From: DASQPR01 sp035713725
Lineage (GTDB): Bacteria > Actinomycetota > Actinomycetes > Mycobacteriales > Micromonosporaceae
Length of the DNA stretch: 8,337 nt
Reading direction: 5' to 3'
Assembly (NCBI GenBank): GCA_035713725.1
Contig: DASTMZ010000188.1
Coordinates: 1-8,337, forward strand
The translations under genes were made by a program, and so were the position numbers. Numbering within the stretch: the stretch's first letter is position 1; each line of letters begins with the position of its first letter. Under the pieces are notes generated by a model. The model did not search any database. It had not been told where the DNA came from and worked only from the letters and a program-made list of their open reading frames with translations. This document shows positions 1 through 5,984 of this stretch, in pieces.

Positions 1-294
1 TGCTTCAACGAGATCGCCGCGGCCATGGGCCTTCACGTACCAGGCGAGTTTGAACGTGGCGGCATCAGCGTCACCTACGACGAGTTCCTCGACGCGATAG
101 CCGAACTCCGCGCAGTGGACTTTCCGATCGAACGCGACCCGAAGGACGCATGGCCGGATTTCGTCGGCTGGCGGCTCAACTACGAGCGGGCGGCGTACGG
201 CATCGCCGAAGCTGTGGACGCGCCGCCGGCATTGTGGTCCGGTCCACGTCGATTCCCCTCCGCGCCCATGCCGCCGATCCGTCCGCCGCTCTGA
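1..294 (+). CDS. C-terminal fragment of an unidentified protein
   Basis: The reading frame is open from the first base of the window to a TGA at 292-294, giving 97 residues; the start lies to the left of the window. An internal ATG at 25 is not a good start, because the frame upstream of it reads sensibly (CFNEIAAAMG) and no Shine-Dalgarno is needed for a continuing gene. The visible part is soluble: helical, acidic in the middle, with a Trp/Tyr-rich stretch (AWPDFVGWRLNYERAAYG, residues about 49-66) and a proline-rich end. There are no membrane segments, cysteines or catalytic motifs in this part. The Trp-x-x-Phe-x-x-Trp-Arg-x-Asn-Tyr pattern resembles the conserved tail of some actinobacterial hypothetical or membrane proteins, but I do not recognise the family with confidence. 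It is followed by a 79-bp gap before the lipoprotein gene, so the two need not share a transcript. Confidence 0.75.
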   Translation, partial: CFNEIAAAMGLHVPGEFERGGISVTYDEFLDAIAELRAVDFPIERDPKDAWPDFVGWRLNYERAAYGIAEAVDAPPALWSGPRRFPSAPMPPIRPPL

Positions 295-315
295 CGCGAC
301 AAGCGTGCAGGCCGT

Positions 316-328
316 TGAGTCAGACTCA
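316..328. repeat. Perfect inverted repeat, possible operator or hairpin
   Basis: TGAGTC-A-GACTCA is a perfect 6-1-6 inverted repeat in the short gap between the upstream fragment and the lipoprotein gene. With a one-base centre it is too tight for a stable RNA hairpin without opening pairs, so a DNA-binding-protein site is the better reading. No known regulator is recognised from it. Confidence 0.4.
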
Positions 329-334
329 TGACAG

Positions 335-349
335 ACGACAGCTTGTCGT
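335..349. repeat. Second inverted repeat, 20 bp centre to centre from the first
   Basis: ACGACA-GCT-TGTCGT is a perfect 6-3-6 inverted repeat that could form a small hairpin. Its centre (342) lies 20 bp, about two helical turns, from the centre of the first repeat (322). The arms of the two repeats are unrelated in sequence. There is no T-tract after it, so an intrinsic terminator for the upstream gene is unlikely. It lies in the -40 to -25 region of a proposed leaderless start at 374 and overlaps the GTGAGG sequence (348-353) that could serve a TTG start at 359. Confidence 0.4.
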
Positions 350-361
350 GAGGCCCGCTTG

Positions 362-367
362 TACTTT
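362..367 (+). promoter_or_regulatory. Candidate -10 box for leaderless lipoprotein mRNA
   Basis: TACTTT fits the actinobacterial TANNNT -10 pattern and ends 6 bases before the ATG at 374, which would put the transcription start on the A of the start codon. No good -35 hexamer is seen at the expected place (339-344 reads CAGCTT). This fits the lack of a Shine-Dalgarno just before 374. Confidence 0.35.
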
Positions 368-373
368 CCCTTC

Positions 374-1081
374 ATGAAGCACGGCGTGATGCGCGCCACA
401 GTCGGCGTACTCGTCGCGGGCTCGCTCCTGGCCGCATGTTCGAGCGCCCCGCCGACCGGTACGTCTGGCTTAGGACAGGTCACGACCGGCGCGACGGCGG
501 CCGGTCCGACAGCCGCGCCGGCGCCCACGTCGACGTCGACGCACACGAGCAAGCCCGGTGGGAACACCGCAACCACCACCGCGTCGCCACCCGTCTCCGC
601 GTCGAGCGCTCAGCCGCCGAAGCCCTCCAAGGGCGGTGGGCCGCGATCATTCAACGGTACGAGCGACTACGGCGTCACGGTCATCGACTATTGCCTGTGG
701 GCGACCAACCAGGTCGGCTACGAGTCCCTCACCGCCACCTACACGTTCCACTACGCCGGCATTCTGCACTCGCAGCAACTCGAGTTCGTCGGGCAGGACA
801 ACTTCGGCCACAACACCTATGGGTACATCGGTTCCACTTGGTACGGAAGTTACGGCTATCAGCACGACGAAGGCGTGAACGTCGACACCGCGTTCAGCTA
901 CTCCGGTCAACGAGTGGTGCTCAACGTGTACCTGCTTCCGGCGGTCGGGAACCTGGTCGACGACAACGCGGCGAACAATCGCGCCGAGGTCACCATCTAC
1001 GTACCCAACGTCACGCCGCCGGCACCAACGGATCACGCGATGAAGGTCAACTGCGTCGTCGACTACGGCACGTCCTTCTAG
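374..1081 (+). CDS. Secreted lipoprotein with S/T/P-rich stalk, function unknown
   Basis: This 235-residue protein starts with a lipoprotein signal peptide: charged MKHGVMR, a hydrophobic core, and the lipobox LAAC with the lipidated Cys at residue 22. It should be exported, lipidated and held on the outer face of the membrane. Residues about 23-90 are a low-complexity Ser/Thr/Pro/Ala linker. The globular part (about 91-235) is rich in Tyr, Asn, Gly and alternating hydrophobics, which suggests a beta-sandwich. It has one cysteine near each end (about residues 107 and 227), which could form a disulfide, and a DDNAANNRAEVTIYVP segment that recalls Ig-like/CARDB-type strands. No enzyme motif is seen and I do not recognise the family. 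The start is uncertain: ATG 374 gives a normal signal peptide; TTG 359 follows GTGAGG by 5 bases and adds MYFPF; GTG 386 and ATG 389 are also possible. It precedes a CAP-domain gene by 75 bp. Confidence 0.82.
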   Translation: MKHGVMRATVGVLVAGSLLAACSSAPPTGTSGLGQVTTGATAAGPTAAPAPTSTSTHTSKPGGNTATTTASPPVSASSAQPPKPSKGGGPRSFNGTSDYGVTVIDYCLWATNQVGYESLTATYTFHYAGILHSQQLEFVGQDNFGHNTYGYIGSTWYGSYGYQHDEGVNVDTAFSYSGQRVVLNVYLLPAVGNLVDDNAANNRAEVTIYVPNVTPPAPTDHAMKVNCVVDYGTSF

Positions 1082-1091
1082 CCGCCGACCA

Positions 1092-1112
1092 GCCGCGCAT
1101 CGGCAACGCGGC
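1092..1112 (+). terminator. GC-rich hairpin after the lipoprotein gene, possible terminator
   Basis: GCCGCG and CGCGGC form a 6-bp all-GC stem around a 9-base loop, beginning 10 bases after the lipoprotein stop codon. There is no run of T after it (only TTT at 1121-1123), so it could be a weak U-less terminator, an mRNA-stabilising hairpin, or chance in GC-rich DNA. Confidence 0.3.
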
Positions 1113-1121
1113 CGGATGCAT

Positions 1122-1150
1122 TTGACACGGATATCTGCCTCTGCTTCGGT
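1122..1150 (+). promoter_or_regulatory. Candidate promoter for the CAP-domain gene
   Basis: A perfect -35 consensus TTGACA (1122-1127) is followed 17 bases later by TTCGGT (1145-1150), with TGC (1142-1144) in the extended -10 position. Six bases then separate the hexamer from the GTG at 1157, so the start codon would be +1 and TTGACA would lie exactly at -35. The -10 hexamer is poor (only its first and last T fit), which keeps confidence low. Confidence 0.4.
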
Positions 1151-1156
1151 GGGCTC

Positions 1157-1873
1157 GTGCGGTCGTTCCGTGTCGTGTTGCCCGCCGTTACCGCCGCCGC
1201 GGTGACCGCTGGCGTGATCGCCGCACAGCTGGTCATCGGACACAGCGGGACCAGTGGTGCCGACCTGGCCCGACTCGGCTCGGCAAACGTCATGACGGCG
1301 ATCCAGCCAGCGGTCGGCACTGCGCCGGGCCACCCGACCGGTTCGCCGGCAGCGGGTGTCACGCCGACGAACTCTCCGTCCGCGCACGCGAGCCCGTCGC
1401 ACAAGTCGTCGCCGAAGCCGACGACGCGGCCGACTCCGCCACCGGCCGGCAGCTCGGTGCGCGACCAGTTGCTGGCCCAGATCAACGATCTCCGCGCACA
1501 GCACGGGTTGCCGCCGTATACGTTGCTGTCCGGCCTGGACGCCAGCGCGCACGCGCACAACGTCAAGATGATGGGCAGTTGCGGTCTATCGCATCAGTGC
1601 CCTGGCGAGGCGTCGCTCGGCGATCGCATCTCGGCGCAGGGCGTGCACTGGACGACGTGCGGCGAGAACATCGGCTGGAGCGGGCCGCACGCGAACAGTA
1701 CGTCGGCAATCGTCGCGGCCGCCGAGGCACTCACCCAGTCGATGTACGACGAGCAGCCGCCGAACGACGGCCACCGCCTGAATCTGCTGTCCAGCGCGTT
1801 CCACCACATCGGCATCGACGTCGTACGCGACTCGTCGGGCAAGGTCTGGCTGACCCAGGACTTCAGCAACTGA
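1157..1873 (+). CDS. Exported CAP/SCP-domain (PR-1-like) protein
   Basis: This is a 238-residue protein. An N-terminal hydrophobic segment after VRSFR (about residues 6-28) is a signal peptide or membrane anchor. Residues about 50-100 form a Pro/Ser/Thr/Lys-rich stalk, and the CAP domain fills about 101-238. CAP landmarks are visible in order: a first helix with DLRAQHGLPPY, the LSHQ histidine (H146), the CGENIGW signature (E170), GHRLNLLSSAFHHIGIDV with H206, and the closing strand VWLTQDF. Together these keep the His/Glu cavity typical of the family. Cysteines C142, C148 and C168 allow one disulfide. Bacterial CAP proteins are extracellular and their activity is mostly unsettled (proposals include sterol/lipid binding, metal binding and protease-like roles). 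GTG 1157 is the earliest in-frame start I find; GGTGGG lies only 3 bases before it. The stalked exported design matches the upstream lipoprotein, so both may act at the cell surface. It is convergent with the ABC operon. Confidence 0.9.
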   Translation: MRSFRVVLPAVTAAAVTAGVIAAQLVIGHSGTSGADLARLGSANVMTAIQPAVGTAPGHPTGSPAAGVTPTNSPSAHASPSHKSSPKPTTRPTPPPAGSSVRDQLLAQINDLRAQHGLPPYTLLSGLDASAHAHNVKMMGSCGLSHQCPGEASLGDRISAQGVHWTTCGENIGWSGPHANSTSAIVAAAEALTQSMYDEQPPNDGHRLNLLSSAFHHIGIDVVRDSSGKVWLTQDFSN

Positions 1874-1888
1874 GTGAACGGGCCGCGC

Positions 1889-1950
1889 GGCCGAAGCCGG
1901 CGCTCCGAAGGGCCCGCCCGGCCGAAGCCGGCGCTGCGAAGGGCCCGCCC
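1889..1950. repeat. Tandem direct repeat, 31 bp x 2, in a convergent gap
   Basis: Two adjacent 31-bp units (1889-1919 and 1920-1950) each begin GGCCGAAGCCGGCGCT or the same with a single C/G change at unit position 17, and end in GGGCCCGCCC. A third unit seems to begin (GGCCGA, 1951-1956) and then diverges. A 12-bp perfect palindrome GGCCGCGCGGCC (1881-1892) overlaps the left edge. The repeat sits between the stop codons of two converging genes. The unit length is not a multiple of 3, so it is not a protein repeat. CCGGC-CGAA-GCCGG (1918-1931) at the unit junction can form a small tetraloop hairpin that might help termination, but no T-tract follows on either strand. Confidence 0.85.
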
Positions 1951-1968
1951 GGCCGACGCACGGCGAGA

Positions 1969-2853
1969 TCAGTCGCTAGACAACGTTCCGTGCGAGCCGC
2001 CGACCTCGAGCGAAATCGTTCCGCTGTCGTGGTCGACGGTGAACATCGTGCCGGGCGGGTAGGTCGCGAGCACGTCGGGCGGCAGCTGAACCGTACCGTC
2101 ACTGGCGACGACCGCGAAGTCTCGACCATCACGACCTTCGGCTCCAACGCGACCGTCGCGGATGGTGACCGCGCGACCCAGCCGTACGCCGACGTTCTGG
2201 TCGTGTGTGACCACCACGATGGTCGTACCCCGCTCTGCGTTGACCGTCTCGATCGCGGTGAGCACCTCGTCGCGGCCGGCCGAGTCGAGCTGGCTGGTCG
2301 GCTCGTCGACGAGCAACAGTCCGGGTCCGGCCGCGATGCCGACGGCGAGCGCGGCGCGCTGCTTCGCATCGGGCGCGAGATCGGCAAGGTGTGCCCGGCC
2401 GCGGCCGGCAAGGCCGACGAGGTCCAGGATCCGATCCGGATCGTCGAGCATGACGCCACCGGACCGGGCCGCCCGTCGCCGGGCCAGCCAGATGTTGCGA
2501 TACAGGTTCGCGTATTCCAGGAGGTTGCGCGACGCGCCCTGCAACACGACGCCGATCTCTGTGCCGCGCAGCCGGGCGATCTCGCGGTCGGTCAGCTTCG
2601 CCATGTCGTAGGTGCCGACCATGACACGCCCGGCGGACGGCCTCATCAGGCCGGCGAGCAACGCGACCAAGGTTGACTTTCCCGATCCCGACGGCCCGAC
2701 GAGTGCGAGCATTTCGCCGGGTGCGATGGACAGGTCGACGCCGGCGAGCGCGACGACGTCGCCGCCCTCACCACGATAAATGTGTACGACGCGGCGACAC
2801 CCGACCGCCAGACCGGTCACGGCGCGTTCCGCTTGGCGTACCGGTGAGGTCAT
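1969..2853 (-). CDS. ABC transporter ATP-binding protein, MacB/LolD-like
   Basis: This 294-residue cytoplasmic ATPase would power the two FtsX-like permeases encoded just upstream. Visible motifs are Walker A GPSGSGKST (53-61), Q-loop Gln105 in VVLQGASRN, Walker B LLLVDEP (179-185) with catalytic Glu184, D-loop SQLD (187-190) and H-loop His217 in VVVTHDQN. The ABC signature, normally LSGGQ, reads LAPDA (159-163) followed by KQR, so both glycines are replaced. After the ATPase core, residues about 246-283 (FAVVASDGTVQLPPD onward) form a short beta-rich tail like an AbrB/SpoVT swapped hairpin, which I know from other actinobacterial ATPases of this group. The start is ATG at 2853-2851, with AGGAAGGA 7 bases before it; it overlaps the permease stop by 4 bases (ATGA). 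The frame stays open further upstream, but that part lies inside the permease gene. The substrate is not evident. Confidence 0.93.
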   Translation of the reverse strand: MTSPVRQAERAVTGLAVGCRRVVHIYRGEGGDVVALAGVDLSIAPGEMLALVGPSGSGKSTLVALLAGLMRPSAGRVMVGTYDMAKLTDREIARLRGTEIGVVLQGASRNLLEYANLYRNIWLARRRAARSGGVMLDDPDRILDLVGLAGRGRAHLADLAPDAKQRAALAVGIAAGPGLLLVDEPTSQLDSAGRDEVLTAIETVNAERGTTIVVVTHDQNVGVRLGRAVTIRDGRVGAEGRDGRDFAVVASDGTVQLPPDVLATYPPGTMFTVDHDSGTISLEVGGSHGTLSSD

Positions 2854-5800
2854 CGGCTCATCCTTCCTGAAGCACGCAGTCGACGAGCGATCGCGAGCGC
2901 ACCCGACACCGCGATGACGGCGAGCACCGCGGCACCCGCCCCGACGCCGATCGCCATGGCGCCGATCGGGACGTTCGTCGCCGTCAGACCGCTGGCCTTC
3001 GGGTCGACGAAGACTGGCAGCCGATCGGCGGTCAACAGCCACGCGACGGCACCGCCGAGCAACGCGATGATCGCCGCGGCGCACACCAGCCCGGCGTGCG
3101 CCGCGATGAGCGATCGCCGCGCCGTCGATGCGGCGATCCCCTGTGTTCGCAACGCCTGCAACTCGGTGATCCGCTCGGAGCGGTCGACGAGCAGCAGCAG
3201 AGCCAGACACGCCATCGCGAGCAGGACGAGTGCGATGGCCGCCACCAGCGCGAACGCGATGCCAATCGCCGGGCCTTGACGAGCGAGGTAGGCACGCTGG
3301 TCCGCCAACGTCCGCTCGGAAGATATGCGCAGGCCCTGTGCCTCGAGCGCGTCGACAACCGAGTCCGGCGCATTCGGTGCCAGCCACACCTCCGCCGGCA
3401 GCACGGTGTTGGGTCGCACCATGGCGAGAGCGAGGTCGTTGAGATCGACCAATTCACCTCGCCGCGCCACGCGTGGCAGCGACTCGGTGGTGTCCGCGAC
3501 GCGCACCTGAACCGTCGATCCGTCGGCGCCGGCGATCGCGTTCGCGGTCGCGTCATTGGTGGCCACCACGGGCAGCGGATATGGTCCGGCGATCGGCGCG
3601 ACGATAACGCCGTCCTGGTAATGAGTTGCGGCCGGGACCGATAGGGCGAGCCCGTCCGGCTCCGAAGAAAGGACCGGCCTGGCATAGCCGGGGGCGTTCG
3701 CGACCACCCGCCACGCCGTTGACGAACCCAGCGGTACGTCAACGCCACGCGCCCCGACGGCCGGTGCGGCGCGCAATGAATGGATCGTGGCACCGGCCGT
3801 CGCCGAGGAGTCGGTGTCCGGTACGACGAGAAGCCCGACGAGTCGACACCCGGCCGCGCAGCCGGGCACCTGCGCCTGGTACGTGTGCCGTCCGAGCGAG
3901 GTGATACCGAAGTCCGCGTCGACCTCGAGGCCACCGTCGGTGGGCAGGAACACGGCGGAGAGCGCTACCTGCATCGGTGTCGACGCCGACCAGTCCATCG
4001 TCGCGTCGATCTCTACCGAGGTCGCGGTCACCGTGATCGGTGCGGGTCCCGGTGCGCCCAACGCATTGGCGGCCACCCCGACTTCACTGCCGGCCGGCCA
4101 GTTCGCCACCGCGGCCAGACGCGTCGAGTCGACGGCGAGGACCGGCGGATTGAACGAGGAGGCGGTCGGTACGGCCATCGCCGCCATTGCGTACCGACCG
4201 CTTGGATCGGCCGCGCCCACGGCGCGCAGGAGTTGGGTGGGCGACGTGGAACCAACCGATAGGACGCGGTCAGCGCCGAGGTCGAGCCGGACGACTGTGT
4301 TCCGATCCTGTGACGCGGCAAACGAAGCCGCGAATGCGAAGCCGAGCATACCGATGGCGACCGCCTCGACCATCACCAGACGTTGGGCGCCGGGTCGGCG
4401 GGCCAGAACGATCGCGCCGAGTCCGGTGCCCAGCCGACGTGCGGATCCGCTGCGTCGACCGACCGACCCGATGGCGCGCAGGCCGACTCGTGTGGTGATG
4501 GGCGGGACGAGCCGGCCGAGGACGACTGCCGCCGCGGCGACCACCAATGCCGGCGCGATGCTCGTCAGCCCGGCCGGCGGGCCGGTTTGGGCGCGCAGTT
4601 GCGCGACGGCCGCGATCGCGAGAACGATGATCGCGGCCTGCAGCGGCACCGACCGCCATTGACGGGCACGGTCCGGAACGTGGCGAAGCAGATCCGGCAC
4701 GCGGGTCACCAGCGGTCGGAGGTGGGCGCCCAGCACCGCTATCAGCAGGACGGCGACCCATGCCAACTCACCGCGCGCCGACGCCCCGGTGGTCGTCGCT
4801 GGCGTCGGGGAAGGCAGCGTGATCGCTGCGACTCCACGGGCAAGCGGACCACCGACCGCCAGGCCCACGGGCACCGCGACCGCGACCGCCAGCACGCTCT
4901 CCGCGACGGCGAGCCACCACCTGTCCCACGCCGCGAGTCCGCGCAGCTTGATCACGGCGAGTTCGGGTCGGCGTACGTCAGCGGCTTGCCCCGCCGCGAG
5001 GAACAGGACGAAGCAACCGAGCAGTAGCAGCGGTACGGCGACCAACGGTACGACGACGCGCAACGCGCTACGGTCGGCATCCACTCGGTCCAGCATCGCC
5101 GGGATCGACGTGTTGAACGGGTGGACCTGCGACCGGATGGTGGGCAGCGCAGCCACTGTCACGGCGGAGGTACGCAGTTCCGCGTCGACGTTCTCGCGAC
5201 GTTCGCTGTGCGGCAGCACGTCGATGGTGCCGGGCTGCGTGAGGATCGGCAGGACGTCGCCTCGGTCGCCGCTTGCCGTCGAGAAATACGCCTCGGTCCC
5301 CCAATACGGGTCGTCCCGGTCGGGTACGCGGTACGTGCCCACGACGGTGACCGCCACGTACTCGGGCAACGCCTGCCACAGGCCAACGCCCTTCGACCGC
5401 TGCTCGGCCAGCGACGTCTGCTTGACGCCGTAGAGGTTCAGTGCGGCGCCGACACTCGCGTGCAGACGCGTAGCGAGGTCGTCGTCGAGCAGCACCTCGC
5501 GTATCGCGACCGGACACCGGCCGCTCGTGATGACGACGTGCGCGCAGTAGTTCTGGCGGAACAGCACCAACGGAATCGTCGCCTGTTCGGAGGCGCCCGG
5601 CGCGACCGATGCGGTGTCGACATCAATGTCCGTCGCATAGATCGTGGTGAACCACGGTGCGATCAGACGCGTCGTCTCGGTCGGCACAAAGTCCGTGTCG
5701 GCGGTGGTGTCTGGTGGCGGTGCCTCCGAGGAACCGCCGTCGCCGGACGTGTCCGGCCCGCTGGGTGCGGCGATCCCGACATTGACCGAGATGACCTGGC

Positions 5801-5984
5801 GCGCCGACGTGGTGACCTCGGACGTTGACGCGTGTGCGATCTCGGTCGCGATCATCGACGCGTCGGCGCGCGCGAGGTACGCCGGCCACGCTGCCACGAT
5901 CGCGATGGTGGCCGACGCCAACGCGCATACCGCGATCGCTCGCGCCCATCGGCCACGGATCATCGACCACAGGAACCCGATCAC
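2850..5984 (-). CDS. FtsX-like ABC transporter permease (full length)
   Basis: This is a 1044-residue inner-membrane protein with about ten membrane segments: near 15-36, 309-332, 355-384, 407-422, 447-464, 473-494, 534-557, 906-933, 963-985 and 1005-1034. Two large extracytoplasmic domains (about 37-306 and 558-905) separate them. Cytoplasmic turns after segments 2 and 8 carry the FtsX-type coupling pattern (RRPELAVIKLRG, 338-349; RSERITELQALRTQG, 935-949), which should contact the ATPase. The first outer domain has an acidic, Gly/Ser/Pro-rich insert (about 76-100) and cysteines C147 and C157; the second has GCAAGC (C709, C713). The start is GTG 5984-5982, 5 bases after GGAGGT and overlapping the previous stop as GTGA; the open frame continues 105 bases further but into the neighbouring gene. 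It is a paralogue of the gene upstream. Family members act in lipid/lipoprotein transfer, peptide export or envelope signalling; which applies here is unknown. Confidence 0.92.
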   Translation of the reverse strand: MIGFLWSMIRGRWARAIAVCALASATIAIVAAWPAYLARADASMIATEIAHASTSEVTTSARQVISVNVGIAAPSGPDTSGDGGSSEAPPPDTTADTDFVPTETTRLIAPWFTTIYATDIDVDTASVAPGASEQATIPLVLFRQNYCAHVVITSGRCPVAIREVLLDDDLATRLHASVGAALNLYGVKQTSLAEQRSKGVGLWQALPEYVAVTVVGTYRVPDRDDPYWGTEAYFSTASGDRGDVLPILTQPGTIDVLPHSERRENVDAELRTSAVTVAALPTIRSQVHPFNTSIPAMLDRVDADRSALRVVVPLVAVPLLLLGCFVLFLAAGQAADVRRPELAVIKLRGLAAWDRWWLAVAESVLAVAVAVPVGLAVGGPLARGVAAITLPSPTPATTTGASARGELAWVAVLLIAVLGAHLRPLVTRVPDLLRHVPDRARQWRSVPLQAAIIVLAIAAVAQLRAQTGPPAGLTSIAPALVVAAAAVVLGRLVPPITTRVGLRAIGSVGRRSGSARRLGTGLGAIVLARRPGAQRLVMVEAVAIGMLGFAFAASFAASQDRNTVVRLDLGADRVLSVGSTSPTQLLRAVGAADPSGRYAMAAMAVPTASSFNPPVLAVDSTRLAAVANWPAGSEVGVAANALGAPGPAPITVTATSVEIDATMDWSASTPMQVALSAVFLPTDGGLEVDADFGITSLGRHTYQAQVPGCAAGCRLVGLLVVPDTDSSATAGATIHSLRAAPAVGARGVDVPLGSSTAWRVVANAPGYARPVLSSEPDGLALSVPAATHYQDGVIVAPIAGPYPLPVVATNDATANAIAGADGSTVQVRVADTTESLPRVARRGELVDLNDLALAMVRPNTVLPAEVWLAPNAPDSVVDALEAQGLRISSERTLADQRAYLARQGPAIGIAFALVAAIALVLLAMACLALLLLVDRSERITELQALRTQGIAASTARRSLIAAHAGLVCAAAIIALLGGAVAWLLTADRLPVFVDPKASGLTATNVPIGAMAIGVGAGAAVLAVIAVSGALAIARRLRASGRMSR
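2861..2868 (-). promoter_or_regulatory. Shine-Dalgarno of the ATPase gene, inside the permease end
   Basis: On the - strand this reads AGGAAGGA, 7 bases before the ATG at 2853. It lies within the last codons of the permease gene, next to the ATGA overlap, and it fixes the ATPase start against the longer open frame. The layout suggests translational coupling. Confidence 0.75.

Noticed and set aside
647..1558. Long open frame on the - strand across the lipoprotein and CAP genes
   Set aside because: It is Arg-rich, low in typical protein character, and lies antisense to two genes with clear signal peptides and a CAP domain; such shadows are expected in GC-rich DNA.
1889..1950. CRISPR array
   Set aside because: The two 31-bp units are directly adjacent with no spacers, and no cas genes are present.
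1874..1968. Intrinsic terminator in the convergent gap
   Set aside because: Short GC stems exist, but none is longer than about 5 bp with a normal loop and no T-tract follows on either strand, so I list only the repeat.
1874..2062. Small open frame on the + strand containing the repeat
   Set aside because: The repeat unit is 31 bp, so the frame shifts between copies, and the rest is antisense to the ATPase end.
1579..2676. 365-residue open frame on the + strand
   Set aside because: It runs through the CAP gene in another frame, the repeat, and antisense to the ATPase; its product is Arg/Ala/Gly-rich with no domain.
2854..3387. N-terminal extension of the ATPase frame
   Set aside because: The extension is Arg/Gly-rich, lies within the permease gene in another frame, and the ATG at 2853 has a strong Shine-Dalgarno and ATGA coupling.
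4383..5433. Overlapping 214-residue open frames on the + strand
   Set aside because: Both are antisense to a full-length FtsX-like permease with consistent membrane topology and show no motif or Shine-Dalgarno of note.
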